Shown here: one piece after another, positions 17,024 to 26,364 of the stretch
Layout of the letters: every line of letters begins with the position of its first letter
How positions within the stretch are numbered: the stretch's first letter is position 1
Assembly (NCBI RefSeq): GCF_036327005.1
Contig: NZ_JAUGZK010000015.1
Span: 21,946-85,945 of the forward strand
Source: Alkalimonas mucilaginosa
GTDB lineage: Bacteria; Pseudomonadota; Gammaproteobacteria; Enterobacterales; Alteromonadaceae
Direction: 5' to 3'
Length of the DNA stretch: 64,000 nucleotides
Notes under the pieces: model-generated
Databases searched by the model: none
Seen by the model: the letters and a program-made list of their open reading frames with translations, nothing else
What the model was told of the DNA's origin: nothing
Made by a program: the position numbers and the translations under genes

Positions 17024-19852
17024 ATGCACGAAGGTGTGATGAAGGCGTGGTTAGAGTCGTCTCATCTGGGCGGTGGCAACATGGCCTATGTGGATGAGCT
17101 CTATGAATCCTACTTGGCGGAACCTACCAGTGTAGGGGACGAGTGGCGTGAGTTTTTCGCTCAGTTGCCAAAGCTTGATGGTGTTGATCTGGAAGTGCGG
17201 CACTCGGATATCCGACAGCAGTTTGCTGAGCTTGCACGCAATAAACATCGTGAAGTGGTCACGGTGCCGGGCAGTCAATCGGCCGATTTGCGTCAGGTTA
17301 AAGTATTGCAATTGATCAATTCCTATCGTTTCCGTGGGCATCAGCATGCCCGGTTGGATCCTTTGGATCTATGGAAGCAGCCACGGGTTCGCGATCTCGA
17401 GTTGTCGCATCACGAACTGTCTGAAGCTGATTACGATACTGAGTTCCATGTTGGATCATTCGCCGGCGGCCCGGAAACGATGAAATTGGGCGATTTGCAC
17501 AAGGCCCTGGAGAAAACCTACTGCGGCTCCATTGGTGCCGAGTACATGCACATCGTGTCTACTGATGAAAAACGCTGGATCCAACAGCGCCTGGAAAGTA
17601 TTCATTCCACCCCTGATTTCGATAAAGACAGCAAAAGCCGGATTTTAAAAGATCTGATTGCTGCCGATGGCCTGGAAAAATACCTGGGTTCTAAGTTCCC
17701 GGGAGCCAAGCGGTTTGGTCTGGAGGGTGGCGATGCCATGATCCCGATGCTGAAAACCATGATCCATCGTGCTGGTGAGCAGGGCGCGAAAGATTGTGTG
17801 ATTGGTATGGCGCACCGTGGCCGTCTGAATACTCTGATCAATGTCTTGGGCAAAAACCCGTCGGATTTGTTCGATGAGTTTGCCGGCAAGTACACCGTAG
17901 TGGGTGCCGGCGATGTGAAGTACCATATGGGCTTCTCATCCGATTTTGCCACCAAAGGTGGTAATGTGCATTTGGCATTGGCCTTTAACCCGTCGCATCT
18001 GGAGATTGTGAACCCTGTGGTGATGGGCTCCGTTCGTGCCCGCTTGGACCGTCGTGGTTGCAGCGACGGCTCTTTGGCCTTGCCAATTACCATCCATGGT
18101 GACTCAGCCTTTGCCGGTCAGGGTGTGGTGGCAGAAACCTTCAATATTTCACAAACCCGTGCCTTTAAAGTGGGCGGTACCGTTCGCATTGTGATTAATA
18201 ACCAGGTTGGTTTTACTACCTCAAAGCGCGAAGATACCCGCTCTACCGAATACTGTACCGATATTGCCAAGATGGTACAGGCACCGATTTTCCACGTGAA
18301 CGGCGATGATCCGGAAGCCGTGGTGCTGGTGGCACAATTGGCGGTGGATTACCGCAATACCTTTAAGCGTGACGTGGTGATTGACCTGGTCTGTTACCGC
18401 CGTAATGGTCACAACGAAGCGGATGAGCCGAACGCAACCCAGCCGCTGATGTACCAAAAGATTAAGAAGCACCCAACGCCGCGTGAGCTTTATGCTGAAA
18501 AACTAACCAAGCAAGGCTTGCTCAGCGACGATGATGTCAAAGCCATGATGGCCAATTACCGTGATGCGCTGGATAAAGGCGACTGCGTGGTGGATGAGTG
18601 GCGTCAGATGGATCACACCAGCTCGGTGGATTGGACTCCTTTCCTGAATCATGATTGGGATTCTGATTACGATGCCAGTATGAGCGTCGAAGCTCTGGTT
18701 GCTTTAGGCGAGAAAGCCATTGATGTACCTGCCAGCCATGCGCTGCAGCGTCAGGTGGGCCGGGTCTATGAAGATCGTGCTAAGATGCTGCAGGGCGAGA
18801 AGAAGATCGACTGGGGCTTTGCTGAAATTCTGGCCTATGCCTCTGTGGTGAATGAAGGCAGCCGCATTCGTATTGTAGGCCAGGACTCTGGCCGTGGCAC
18901 CTTCTTCCATCGCCATGCGGTATTGCACAATCAGACCGATGGCAGCACCTATGTGCCGCTGGAGCATATTTCTGACGAGCAAGGCCCGTTCCAGGTGTAC
19001 GATTCTGCCTTATCGGAAGAGGCCGTCTTGGCGTTTGAGTATGGCTACGCCACCGCTGAGCCGCGGGCTTTGGTGATCTGGGAAGGTCAGTTTGGTGACT
19101 TTGCCAACGGTGCCCAGGTGGTGATTGATCAGTTCCTCAGTTCTGGTGAGCAAAAATGGGGCCGGCTTTGTGGCTTAACCCTGTTGTTGCCACATGGTTA
19201 TGAAGGGCAGGGCCCGGAACACTCTTCAGCGCGTCTGGAGCGTTTCCTGCAGTTGTGTGCTGATCACAACATGCAAATTTGTATCCCGACTACACCGGCG
19301 CAGGTCTTTAATATGTTGCGCCGCCAGCAGGTTCGGCCTATGCGTCGTCCACTGATTGTGATGTCACCTAAATCCTTACTGCGGCATCCGCTAGCTACTT
19401 CTACACTTGAAGAGCTGGCATCTGGCCGCTACCTGAATGTGATTGGTGAGATTGATGACATCAAACCAGCCGATGTGAAGCGGGTGGTATTCTGCAGTGG
19501 TAAGGTGTATTTCGAGCTGCTGGAAGAACGTCGTAAGCGCGAAATTACCGATATTGCCATTGTCCGGGTGGAACAGTTGTATCCATTCCCACATGAAGAA
19601 ATGGAACAAATCCTGTCGCAGTACAGCCATGTCACCGATTATGTCTGGTGTCAGGAAGAGCCGCAAAACCAGGGCGCCTGGTACTGCAGCCAGCATCATT
19701 TCCGTGCAGCCATTGGCAAAGCTGGCTATCTGACTTATGCCGGCCGTGAAGCTTCTTCGTCGCCAGCTGTTGGCTATTTGTCGGTGCATAACAAGCAGCA
19801 GCAGGCGCTGATTAACGACGCATTGACACTGAATCACGAGGAAAAACAATGA
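17024..19852 (+). CDS. sucA: SucA, 2-oxoglutarate dehydrogenase E1
   Basis: SucA is the thiamine-diphosphate-dependent E1 component that decarboxylates 2-oxoglutarate and succinylates the lipoyl arm of SucB. The 942 residues (E. coli 933) show the N-terminal partner-binding stretch LYESYLAEPTSVGDEWREFF, the active-site GMAHRGRLNTL, HGDSAFAGQGVV, the thiamine-binding INNQVGFTTS and the C-terminal EEPQNQGAWY. The ATG at 17024 follows a GGGAAAC purine stretch. The 3' end overlaps sucB by four bases. Confidence 0.97.
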   Translation: MHEGVMKAWLESSHLGGGNMAYVDELYESYLAEPTSVGDEWREFFAQLPKLDGVDLEVRHSDIRQQFAELARNKHREVVTVPGSQSADLRQVKVLQLINSYRFRGHQHARLDPLDLWKQPRVRDLELSHHELSEADYDTEFHVGSFAGGPETMKLGDLHKALEKTYCGSIGAEYMHIVSTDEKRWIQQRLESIHSTPDFDKDSKSRILKDLIAADGLEKYLGSKFPGAKRFGLEGGDAMIPMLKTMIHRAGEQGAKDCVIGMAHRGRLNTLINVLGKNPSDLFDEFAGKYTVVGAGDVKYHMGFSSDFATKGGNVHLALAFNPSHLEIVNPVVMGSVRARLDRRGCSDGSLALPITIHGDSAFAGQGVVAETFNISQTRAFKVGGTVRIVINNQVGFTTSKREDTRSTEYCTDIAKMVQAPIFHVNGDDPEAVVLVAQLAVDYRNTFKRDVVIDLVCYRRNGHNEADEPNATQPLMYQKIKKHPTPRELYAEKLTKQGLLSDDDVKAMMANYRDALDKGDCVVDEWRQMDHTSSVDWTPFLNHDWDSDYDASMSVEALVALGEKAIDVPASHALQRQVGRVYEDRAKMLQGEKKIDWGFAEILAYASVVNEGSRIRIVGQDSGRGTFFHRHAVLHNQTDGSTYVPLEHISDEQGPFQVYDSALSEEAVLAFEYGYATAEPRALVIWEGQFGDFANGAQVVIDQFLSSGEQKWGRLCGLTLLLPHGYEGQGPEHSSARLERFLQLCADHNMQICIPTTPAQVFNMLRRQQVRPMRRPLIVMSPKSLLRHPLATSTLEELASGRYLNVIGEIDDIKPADVKRVVFCSGKVYFELLEERRKREITDIAIVRVEQLYPFPHEEMEQILSQYSHVTDYVWCQEEPQNQGAWYCSQHHFRAAIGKAGYLTYAGREASSSPAVGYLSVHNKQQQALINDALTLNHEEKQ

Positions 19853-21381
19853 CAGATATTAAAGTACCTGTATTGCCGGAGTCTGTTGCTGATGCCACTG
19901 TTGCCAAGTGGCATGTGGCAGAGGGCGATTCCGTGAGCCGTGATCAAATCGTGGTGGATATCGAAACCGATAAAGTGGTGCTGGAAGTGGCTGCGCCGGA
20001 TGATGGCGTGATCGATTCCATTAAGCATCAGGAAGGCGACACGGTAACCGCCGAGCAAGTGCTTGCAACCCTGAGTGCTGGTAGCAAAGCTGCTGGCAAT
20101 ACCAAATCCTCTGCTGCATCCAGCCCAAATGACGATGCTGCAGAACCCTCTCAATCTGAACAATCCGCAAAAGGTGAACAAGTGGACATTCAAGTACCTG
20201 TACTTCCTGAATCCGTTGCTGATGCAACCATCGCAACCTGGCATGTTAAGCCAGGTGAAGCTGTGACCCGCGACCAGGTGCTGGTCGATATTGAAACCGA
20301 CAAAGTGGTACTGGAAGTGGTGGCTCAGGCCGATGGCGTGATGGGCGACATTCTGGAAGATACCGGTGCGACCGTACAGGCCGAACAAGTGATTGGTAAG
20401 CTGGAAGCCGGTGCTGCACCTGCCAAGAGCGACAGCAAAGCGGAAGCAAAAGCGGACGACAAAGCCGACAGCAAAGCAGATGCCGATGACAGCAGTGATG
20501 ATGCGCTGAGCCCGTCTGTGCGTCGTCTGATTGCGGAAAAAGGCCTGGATGCCAGCAAAATCAAAGGCAGTGGCAAAAATGGCCGCATTACCAAAGAAGA
20601 TGTAGAGAAGCACCTGGCCTCTGCCGGCAGCAAAGAAGCAGCAAAACCTGCAGCAGCAGCGCCAACTGCTGTAACAGGCGATCGTACGCAAAAACGGGTA
20701 CCGATGACGCGGCTGCGTAAAACCATTGCCAACCGTTTGCTGGAAGCGAAAAACTCGACTGCCATGTTGACTACTTTCAACGAAGTGAACATGAAGCCGA
20801 TTATGGATCTGCGTAAGCAGTACCAGGATGTGTTTGAAAAGCGTCACGGCATTCGTTTAGGCTTTATGTCCTTCTATGTTAAAGCAGTGACTGAAGCTCT
20901 GAAGCGCTTCCCTGAAGTCAATGCCTGCATTGATGGTGACGATATTGTCTATCACAACTACTTTGACATCAGCATTGCGGTCTCCACACCGCGTGGTTTG
21001 GTGACGCCGGTACTGCGTGACTGCGACAAGATGAATCTGGCGGAAATTGAAAAAGCCATTAAAGATCTGGCCATCAAAGGCCGCGATGGCAAATTGTCGA
21101 TGGACGATTTGCAAGGTGGTAATTTCACCATCACCAACGGTGGTGTTTTTGGCTCCCTGATGTCGACGCCAATCATCAACCCACCACAGTCTGCTATCCT
21201 TGGAATGCATAAGATCCAGGATCGCGCCATGGTGGTAGACGGCAAGATTGAAATCCTGCCAATGATGTATCTGGCATTGTCGTACGATCACCGTATTATT
21301 GATGGCAAAGAGTCGGTCGGTTTCCTGGTAACCATCAAAGAGTTGCTGGAAGATCCAACCCGCATTCTGCTGGATATCTAA
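19849..21381 (+). CDS. sucB: SucB, dihydrolipoyl succinyltransferase with two lipoyl domains
   Basis: SucB is the E2 core of the 2-oxoglutarate dehydrogenase complex. At 510 residues it is about 100 longer than E. coli SucB (405) because it carries two N-terminal lipoyl domains, residues about 1-76 and 112-187, each with the lipoylation site ETDKVVLEV (Lys42 and Lys152). An Ala/Asp/Lys/Ser-rich linker, a peripheral subunit-binding domain (SPSVRRLIAEKGLDASKI) and the catalytic domain with the late active-site motif YDHRIIDGKE follow. It starts inside the sucA stop. Two hairpins follow it before sucC. Confidence 0.96.
   Translation: MTDIKVPVLPESVADATVAKWHVAEGDSVSRDQIVVDIETDKVVLEVAAPDDGVIDSIKHQEGDTVTAEQVLATLSAGSKAAGNTKSSAASSPNDDAAEPSQSEQSAKGEQVDIQVPVLPESVADATIATWHVKPGEAVTRDQVLVDIETDKVVLEVVAQADGVMGDILEDTGATVQAEQVIGKLEAGAAPAKSDSKAEAKADDKADSKADADDSSDDALSPSVRRLIAEKGLDASKIKGSGKNGRITKEDVEKHLASAGSKEAAKPAAAAPTAVTGDRTQKRVPMTRLRKTIANRLLEAKNSTAMLTTFNEVNMKPIMDLRKQYQDVFEKRHGIRLGFMSFYVKAVTEALKRFPEVNACIDGDDIVYHNYFDISIAVSTPRGLVTPVLRDCDKMNLAEIEKAIKDLAIKGRDGKLSMDDLQGGNFTITNGGVFGSLMSTPIINPPQSAILGMHKIQDRAMVVDGKIEILPMMYLALSYDHRIIDGKESVGFLVTIKELLEDPTRILLDI
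19852..20410 (+). repeat. Tandem duplication of the lipoyl domain within sucB
   Basis: Two coding units of about 225 bases (about 19852-20076 and 20185-20409) encode closely similar lipoyl domains, both containing VPVLPESVADAT and VDIETDKVVLEV, separated by a low-complexity linker rich in Ala, Ser, Asn and Gln. This points to an in-frame duplication followed by divergence. Confidence 0.8.
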
Positions 21382-21400
21382 TCGCAGAGTGGTTGGTCCC

Positions 21401-21459
21401 GGCAAGGTTGCTGACCTTGCCGTGTTACGAGCAGTCCATGGTGACTGCTCGTTTTGTCT
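21401..21459 (+). terminator. Two successive hairpins after sucB
   Basis: GGCAAGGT-TGCTG-ACCTTGCC (21401-21421) is followed by CGAGCAGTC-CATGGT-GACTGCTCG (21428-21451) and TTTTGTCTT. The second is a good intrinsic terminator. It separates sdhCDAB-sucAB from sucCD, which E. coli transcribes together. Confidence 0.7.
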
Positions 21460-21555
21460 TGCTAAAAGCCATTTCTGTTTGGTTGTCGCTGTTTCAGATC
21501 TGGCTGATTATGCCAAAAAGTTGCGAAATAATGCCGCAGTTAGACGTCTGTAGCA

Positions 21556-21584
21556 TTTCGAATCAGGCAGTGAAGCGCTATACT
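21556..21584 (+). promoter_or_regulatory. Possible sucC promoter
   Basis: TTTCGA (21556-21561) and TATACT (21579-21584) are spaced by 17 bases, about 70 bases upstream of sucC and downstream of the sucB terminator. The -35 is weak (three of six), so an activator may be needed. The remainder of the 271-base gap shows no gene. Confidence 0.4.
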
Positions 21585-21652
21585 ATGCGCCGATCTGTAG
21601 GTCAGGCTGTGCCAGTAGGCCAGCTTTCATTTTTAAATAACGGAAAATAGCC

Positions 21653-22819
21653 ATGAATTTGCACGAGTATCAGGCAAAACAGCTGTTCCGCGAGTACGGA
21701 TTACCAGTCTCTGAAGGCTTTGCGGAGGAAACTCCTCAAGCCGCTGCTGAAGCTGCAGACCGTATTGGTGGCAATCGCTGGGTCGTTAAAGCACAGGTTC
21801 ACGCTGGTGGCCGCGGTAAAGCGGGTGGTGTGAAACTGGTTTCTTCCAAAGAAGAAATTCGTAATTTTGCGCAGCATTGGCTGGGCAAGAACCTGGTGAC
21901 CTACCAAACTGATGAGAAAGGCCAGCCGGTCAGCAAAATCCTGGTTGAGTCCTGCACCGATATCGAAAAAGAGCTGTATCTGGGTGCCGTGGTTGACCGT
22001 GCCAGCCGTCGTATTGTCTTTATGGCATCGACTGAAGGTGGTGTGGATATCGAGAAAGTGGCGGAAGAAACGCCAGAGAAAATCATCAAAGTAGCGGTTG
22101 ATCCTTTGGTAGGCGCTCAGCCGTTCCAGGCGCGTGAAATTGGCTTTAAGCTGGGCCTGACACCTGAGCAAATCAAGCAGTTCACCAAAATCTACCTGGG
22201 CCTGGCGCAGATGTTTGTCGATCTGGACATCGCCCTGATCGAAGTCAACCCATTGGTGATTACCTCCAACGGCAACCTGCACTGTCTGGATGCGAAGCTG
22301 GTGGTAGACAGCAATGCACTGTACCGTCAGCCTAAACTGCGTGATTTCCACGATCCATCACAAGAAGATGAGCGTGAAGCCCGTGCCGCCCAGTGGGAAC
22401 TGAACTACGTAGCGCTGGAAGGTAACATTGGCTGTATGGTGAATGGTGCAGGTCTTGCGATGGGTACCATGGACATCGTCAAGCTAAGCGGTGGTAAGCC
22501 AGCCAACTTCCTGGACGTTGGTGGTGGTGCGACCAAAGAGCGTGTTTCCGAAGCCTTTAAAATCATTTTGTCTGACTCTGCAGTGAAAGCTGTTTTCGTC
22601 AATATCTTTGGTGGCATTGTACGCTGTGACATGATCGCTGAAGGCATCATTGGTGCTGTGGAAGAAGTGGGTGTGAATGTCCCTGTAGTGGTGCGTTTAG
22701 AAGGCAACAATGCTGAACTGGGCGCGAAAAAACTGCAAGAGAGCGGACTGAACATCATTGCAGCCAACTCGCTGAGCGAAGCCGCTCTGGCGGTGGTTAA
22801 AGCTGCTGGAGGCAACTAA
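21653..22819 (+). CDS. sucC: SucC, succinyl-CoA synthetase beta subunit
   Basis: SucC, with SucD, converts succinyl-CoA to succinate with synthesis of ATP or GTP. The 388 residues (E. coli 388) begin with MNLHEYQAKQLFREYGLPV and contain the ATP-grasp features KAQVHAGGRGKAGG and EVNPLV, then the C-terminal domain with VNIFGGIVRCD. The ATG at 21653 starts the conserved N-terminus. The stop shares one base with sucD (TAATG). It probably has its own promoter, since terminators separate it from sucB. Confidence 0.98.
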   Translation: MNLHEYQAKQLFREYGLPVSEGFAEETPQAAAEAADRIGGNRWVVKAQVHAGGRGKAGGVKLVSSKEEIRNFAQHWLGKNLVTYQTDEKGQPVSKILVESCTDIEKELYLGAVVDRASRRIVFMASTEGGVDIEKVAEETPEKIIKVAVDPLVGAQPFQAREIGFKLGLTPEQIKQFTKIYLGLAQMFVDLDIALIEVNPLVITSNGNLHCLDAKLVVDSNALYRQPKLRDFHDPSQEDEREARAAQWELNYVALEGNIGCMVNGAGLAMGTMDIVKLSGGKPANFLDVGGGATKERVSEAFKIILSDSAVKAVFVNIFGGIVRCDMIAEGIIGAVEEVGVNVPVVVRLEGNNAELGAKKLQESGLNIIAANSLSEAALAVVKAAGGN

Positions 22820-23691
22820 TGAGCATTCTGATTAATAAAGACACCAAGGTGATCTGTCAGGGTTTTACTGGCAGCCAGGGGACTTTCCACTCCACACAAG
22901 CTATCGAGTACGGTACTCAGATGGTTGGTGGTGTAAGTCCTGGTAAAGGTGGTTCTACTCACCTGGGCCTGCCGGTATTTAACACAGTGCGCGATGCGGT
23001 GGAAGCTACCGGCGCAACTGCGACTGTGATCTACGTACCTGCACCATTTTGTAAAGATGCCATCATTGAAGCGGCCGATGCCGGTATTGAGCTGATCGTT
23101 TGTATCACTGAAGGGATCCCAACCATCGACATGCTGTTTGCCAAAGAGTACATCGACCGTAAAGGCGTGCGGATGATTGGTCCAAACTGCCCAGGCGTGA
23201 TCACGCCGGACGAGTGCAAAATCGGCATCATGCCTGGCCATATCCACAAAGCTGGTAAAGTGGGCATTGTATCCCGCTCTGGTACTCTGACCTATGAAGC
23301 GGTTAAGCAAACCACTGACGAAGGTTTTGGCCAGTCTACCTGTGTGGGTATTGGTGGCGACCCAATCCCAGGCTCTAACTTCATTGATATTCTGAAGTTG
23401 TTTCAGGATGATCCGAAAACCGAAGCCATCGTGATGATCGGTGAAATCGGCGGTACGGCTGAAGAAGAAGCCGCTGCTTACATCAAAGAGCATGTAACTA
23501 AGCCTGTGGTATCTTACATTGCTGGTGTAACGGCTCCTCCGGGTAAGCGTATGGGCCATGCTGGCGCCATCATTTCTGGTGGTAAAGGTACTGCGGATGA
23601 CAAGTTCCGTGCGCTGGAAGACGCTGGTGTGAAAACCGTCCGTTCTTTGGCCGATATCGGTAAAGCACTGCGCGAGCTGACTGGCTGGTAA
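22819..23691 (+). CDS. sucD: SucD, succinyl-CoA synthetase alpha subunit
   Basis: SucD binds CoA and carries the phosphohistidine intermediate. The 290 residues have the CoA-binding start CQGFTGSQGTFHS, GGVSPGKGG, IGPNCPGVITP and the active-site His in MGHAGAIISGGKGTA. Length and sequence match the family (E. coli 289). It is the last gene of the TCA block and is followed by a strong terminator. Confidence 0.98.
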   Translation: MSILINKDTKVICQGFTGSQGTFHSTQAIEYGTQMVGGVSPGKGGSTHLGLPVFNTVRDAVEATGATATVIYVPAPFCKDAIIEAADAGIELIVCITEGIPTIDMLFAKEYIDRKGVRMIGPNCPGVITPDECKIGIMPGHIHKAGKVGIVSRSGTLTYEAVKQTTDEGFGQSTCVGIGGDPIPGSNFIDILKLFQDDPKTEAIVMIGEIGGTAEEEAAAYIKEHVTKPVVSYIAGVTAPPGKRMGHAGAIISGGKGTADDKFRALEDAGVKTVRSLADIGKALRELTGW

Positions 23692-23711
23692 GCTTATTTC
23701 TGCTTCGCATC

Positions 23712-23740
23712 AAAACCCGCTGACTTCAGCGGGTTTTTTA
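23712..23740. terminator. Bidirectional terminator between sucD and yfiB
   Basis: AAAACCCGCTG and CAGCGGGTTTT close on an ACTT loop, with a T-run on the right for sucD. The run of A residues on the left gives a T-run for the convergent yfiRNB operon. Confidence 0.85.
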
Positions 23741-23814
23741 TTTGTCATGAACAGAGAAAAAGATAAGCAAAGTGCTCTGCCAACTTGCAGGTTCTGCCAG
23801 GCTAGTATGTTTTT

Positions 23815-24297
23815 CTAAAAAGCGGGCCCGACAATAATTGAAACACGCCGGTTTTGTTCGCGCCCCTCCGCCGTCTGGTTGGATGCAACAGGGAAAGCGG
23901 TTCCCATCCCCTTGGTACTGAGCAACTGCTCAGGGGTACCCGCTCGCACAAAGACTTCGGCGACCCGGTCAGCCCGACGTTGCGACAGCTGCAGATTGTA
24001 TTCTTCGTCACCCATTGCATCGGCATGCCCTTCAATTCGCAGGTTTTTAATACCTATCTGTTGCAAGGTTTTACTTAAACGATGGATCTCCGTTGTGCTC
24101 TCTGCTGAGAGTTGGTCTTGATCAAAGCCGAACAGCAAGAGTACCGATAGGTTCAGGACCCACTCATCACCAAAGGGTTCGAACCCTTCCTGCACTAAAA
24201 CCCGCACTTGCTGACTGCTCAACCCTTTGGAAGTCTGACAGCCAGCCAGCAGCAGAATCACCATTGCAAGCAGATAAAAAGAATGTAGTTTTTTCAT
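23815..24297 (-). CDS. yfiB: YfiB-like OmpA-family lipoprotein
   Basis: This is an outer-membrane lipoprotein of about 160 residues with a signal peptide ending in the lipobox LLAGC and a C-terminal OmpA-like peptidoglycan-binding domain (IEGHADAMGDEEYN, then LSQRRADRVAEVF). In the YfiBNR system of Pseudomonas, YfiB sequesters the periplasmic inhibitor YfiR and so frees the cyclase YfiN. The third gene of a yfiR-yfiN-yfiB order supports that role. The ATG at 24297 is preferred over that at 24303 because AGGAG lies seven bases before it. Confidence 0.82.
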   Translation of the reverse strand: MKKLHSFYLLAMVILLLAGCQTSKGLSSQQVRVLVQEGFEPFGDEWVLNLSVLLLFGFDQDQLSAESTTEIHRLSKTLQQIGIKNLRIEGHADAMGDEEYNLQLSQRRADRVAEVFVRAGTPEQLLSTKGMGTAFPVASNQTAEGREQNRRVSIIVGPAF

Positions 24298-24329
24298 GAA
24301 CATACTCCTGTAAAGTTCGTGTGGGCAGG

Positions 24330-25571
24330 TTATGGCTGCGGTAAGTTGTAGCCATTTCGGCCATTGCGTTTGACCTGGTACATGGCAGTGTCGGCTGTAT
24401 GCATAAGCGTTTCTGCATCCTGACCATGCATGGGAAAACGAGCGACCCCTATGCTGATAGAAACCTGAACGGTGCCGTGTTCTGGCAACTGGATAGGTTG
24501 ACTGACTTGCGCAATAATTTTTTCACAAAGAAGCTCAATATGCTCTGGCGATTCCGCGGCATCAATCAAAACACAAAACTCATCACCGCCCAGCCGCGCT
24601 ATTAAATCGGTGTTCCGTAAGTGCTGTTGAATACGGTTTGCCAGGGTTTTCAACACTTCATCGCCGGCAGCATGACCATAAGTATCATTTACTGCTTTAA
24701 AACCATCGCCATCAATATACAAAATAGAGAGCTCGCCAGATTGGCGACTTGCCCGTTCTATGGCGCGCTGAAGAGCACTTTCAAAGAAGCTGCGATTACG
24801 GATCCCGGTCAGCGGGTCCTGGTACGCATGCTGTTGCAGTTCGCTGTGTGCTGCTTCTACAGTCATTTGCCATTGATTAAGTTCGTCCAGTAAAGCGTTA
24901 AAGTCAATCCGAAGCTGATCAATTTCCGCAATTTCACTGCGCGAAACCCGTTGGCTGAAGTCGCGTTTTGTTCTTACTTTGGAGGTTACTTTTGCCAGCT
25001 CTAACAGCGGTCTGCTCATCAAAGTGTGCAAATGTTGGGTACTCCATAACAGTAAGACTAAGGTGAAGCCAAGGCTTATCAGTAAGCTGATAAAGCCTTG
25101 TGATAAAAACAGCCTGATCCGTTCGCCCTCGGGCCACAGGGTAATGAACGCAATTGGCTCCTGCTGCATCATGATTGCTGTACTTTCAGGCTGCAGCAGC
25201 CAGTTAACGAGCTTTGCAAACAGGCTGTCAGGCGCTGCAGAAGGCTGCAGCTGCCAACTGATGTAGTCGCTACCGTCAGGTAAGGTTATTTGCGCTTTGG
25301 CAACATCTGCATCGCTTAGTAAGTGAGCCAGTTGCTCGGCAACGACTTCCTGGTCATCAAAGAAAACGGCGGCTTCTATGGTGACAGCCGTTGAACGCGC
25401 TACCAGCTGTAAATTCATTTGCGCGAAAGCAGTAAGTTTCTTAATGCCGATGCTACTAAATATGATCGCCAGCGACAGAATGCTGATCAGCATGACCAGC
25501 AGGGTATTCTTAATGTAAATGCGCTGTAGCGATGGCAATGGCGCTGTTTTATTTCGACGCACAATCTTCAT
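24330..25571 (-). CDS. yfiN: YfiN-like membrane diguanylate cyclase
   Basis: This 413-residue inner-membrane enzyme makes cyclic di-GMP. A membrane helix (about residues 22-46) is followed by a periplasmic sensor domain, a second helix (about 160-182), a HAMP linker and a GGDEF domain (about 250-410). The active site reads ARLGGDEFCVL, and RNTD five residues upstream is an intact inhibitory site, so it should be active and product-inhibited. The start overlaps the yfiR stop in ATGA. By analogy with Pseudomonas YfiN it is held off by YfiR in the periplasm. Confidence 0.87.
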   Translation of the reverse strand: MKIVRRNKTAPLPSLQRIYIKNTLLVMLISILSLAIIFSSIGIKKLTAFAQMNLQLVARSTAVTIEAAVFFDDQEVVAEQLAHLLSDADVAKAQITLPDGSDYISWQLQPSAAPDSLFAKLVNWLLQPESTAIMMQQEPIAFITLWPEGERIRLFLSQGFISLLISLGFTLVLLLWSTQHLHTLMSRPLLELAKVTSKVRTKRDFSQRVSRSEIAEIDQLRIDFNALLDELNQWQMTVEAAHSELQQHAYQDPLTGIRNRSFFESALQRAIERASRQSGELSILYIDGDGFKAVNDTYGHAAGDEVLKTLANRIQQHLRNTDLIARLGGDEFCVLIDAAESPEHIELLCEKIIAQVSQPIQLPEHGTVQVSISIGVARFPMHGQDAETLMHTADTAMYQVKRNGRNGYNLPQP

Positions 25572-26158
25572 AAGCCACTCCTGTGCTGTCCTAAACGCAG
25601 CACACTCGGGTGGATCCTGACGGTACTGCGGGATACGGCATCAAGGTTGATTTTAAAGGTGGCTTTGTCATCGCTGATCGTAAAGCAAAACATCCCGCCA
25701 ATGCTGCACTGCTCGTTTTCTTCCTCGATGGTGATTACTGCTGAATCGCCTACCGCAGCATACAAGTCACTGTAAAACCCGCTTGCCAAAGCACCTAAAT
25801 AATACAGGTGGCATCTTGTGGTTTGTGCCAGTACTTGCTCCATCGAGACGGTTTTACTGACTACAGGGACATCGCCAATATAATGCGTAGCATGCAGTAA
25901 GATATCAGCGTGTTTTACATCCCCAACCACACAAATATCCACTTGCTGCGGAGATTCTGGCCAGCGACTGTAACGAATAATGCCAAGCACCAAAGCAGCG
26001 ACTTGCTCAGAGATGGGCATCAGGTTGGGAGCTTGCTCAACAGACGGTGATGCGGCGAATACCTTAGTTCCTGTTGTAATTAATAAAAACAGGCCAAGTG
26101 ATGATAAGACAACTTTAAAACGCGGGCTTACATAGTGGAATATCACTGCATCATCCAT
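25568..26158 (-). CDS. yfiR: YfiR-like periplasmic inhibitor protein
   Basis: This protein of about 196 residues has an N-terminal hydrophobic signal (VVLSSLGLFLLITT) with a likely cleavage after KVFA, and a YfiR (DUF4154) domain. The Cys pair CSIGGMFC has the spacing of the structural disulfide in Pseudomonas YfiR, and further Cys occur in VDICVVGD and TTRCHLY. YfiR binds and represses the cyclase YfiN. The start is uncertain: the ATG at 26158 lacks a good ribosome binding site, a GTG at 26146 is possible, and the frame stays open to 26377. Confidence 0.8.
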   Translation of the reverse strand: MDDAVIFHYVSPRFKVVLSSLGLFLLITTGTKVFAASPSVEQAPNLMPISEQVAALVLGIIRYSRWPESPQQVDICVVGDVKHADILLHATHYIGDVPVVSKTVSMEQVLAQTTRCHLYYLGALASGFYSDLYAAVGDSAVITIEEENEQCSIGGMFCFTISDDKATFKINLDAVSRSTVRIHPSVLRLGQHRSGL

Positions 26159-26364
26159 TATTTGAGTGAAAATACTGTCCTTACACTCCTGCCTATACCA
26201 TAGTGTATCGGTTGGCTGCTCGCAAGCTTTAGCTTCTGTAGCCGGGTTTTTTGAGCCTGTCTTCGTCAAGCATCCAATGCGGTTATGAGCTGCGCATTCT
26301 TTAGGGCAGCTTTGTCCTTGTTGTAACCACTGTTCTTTAATATCGGTTATTTTATTCTGGAGAA

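Noticed and set aside
19834..20847. 337-codon frame antisense to sucB
   Set aside because: It mirrors the duplicated lipoyl-domain coding sequence, which is clearly sucB on the plus strand.
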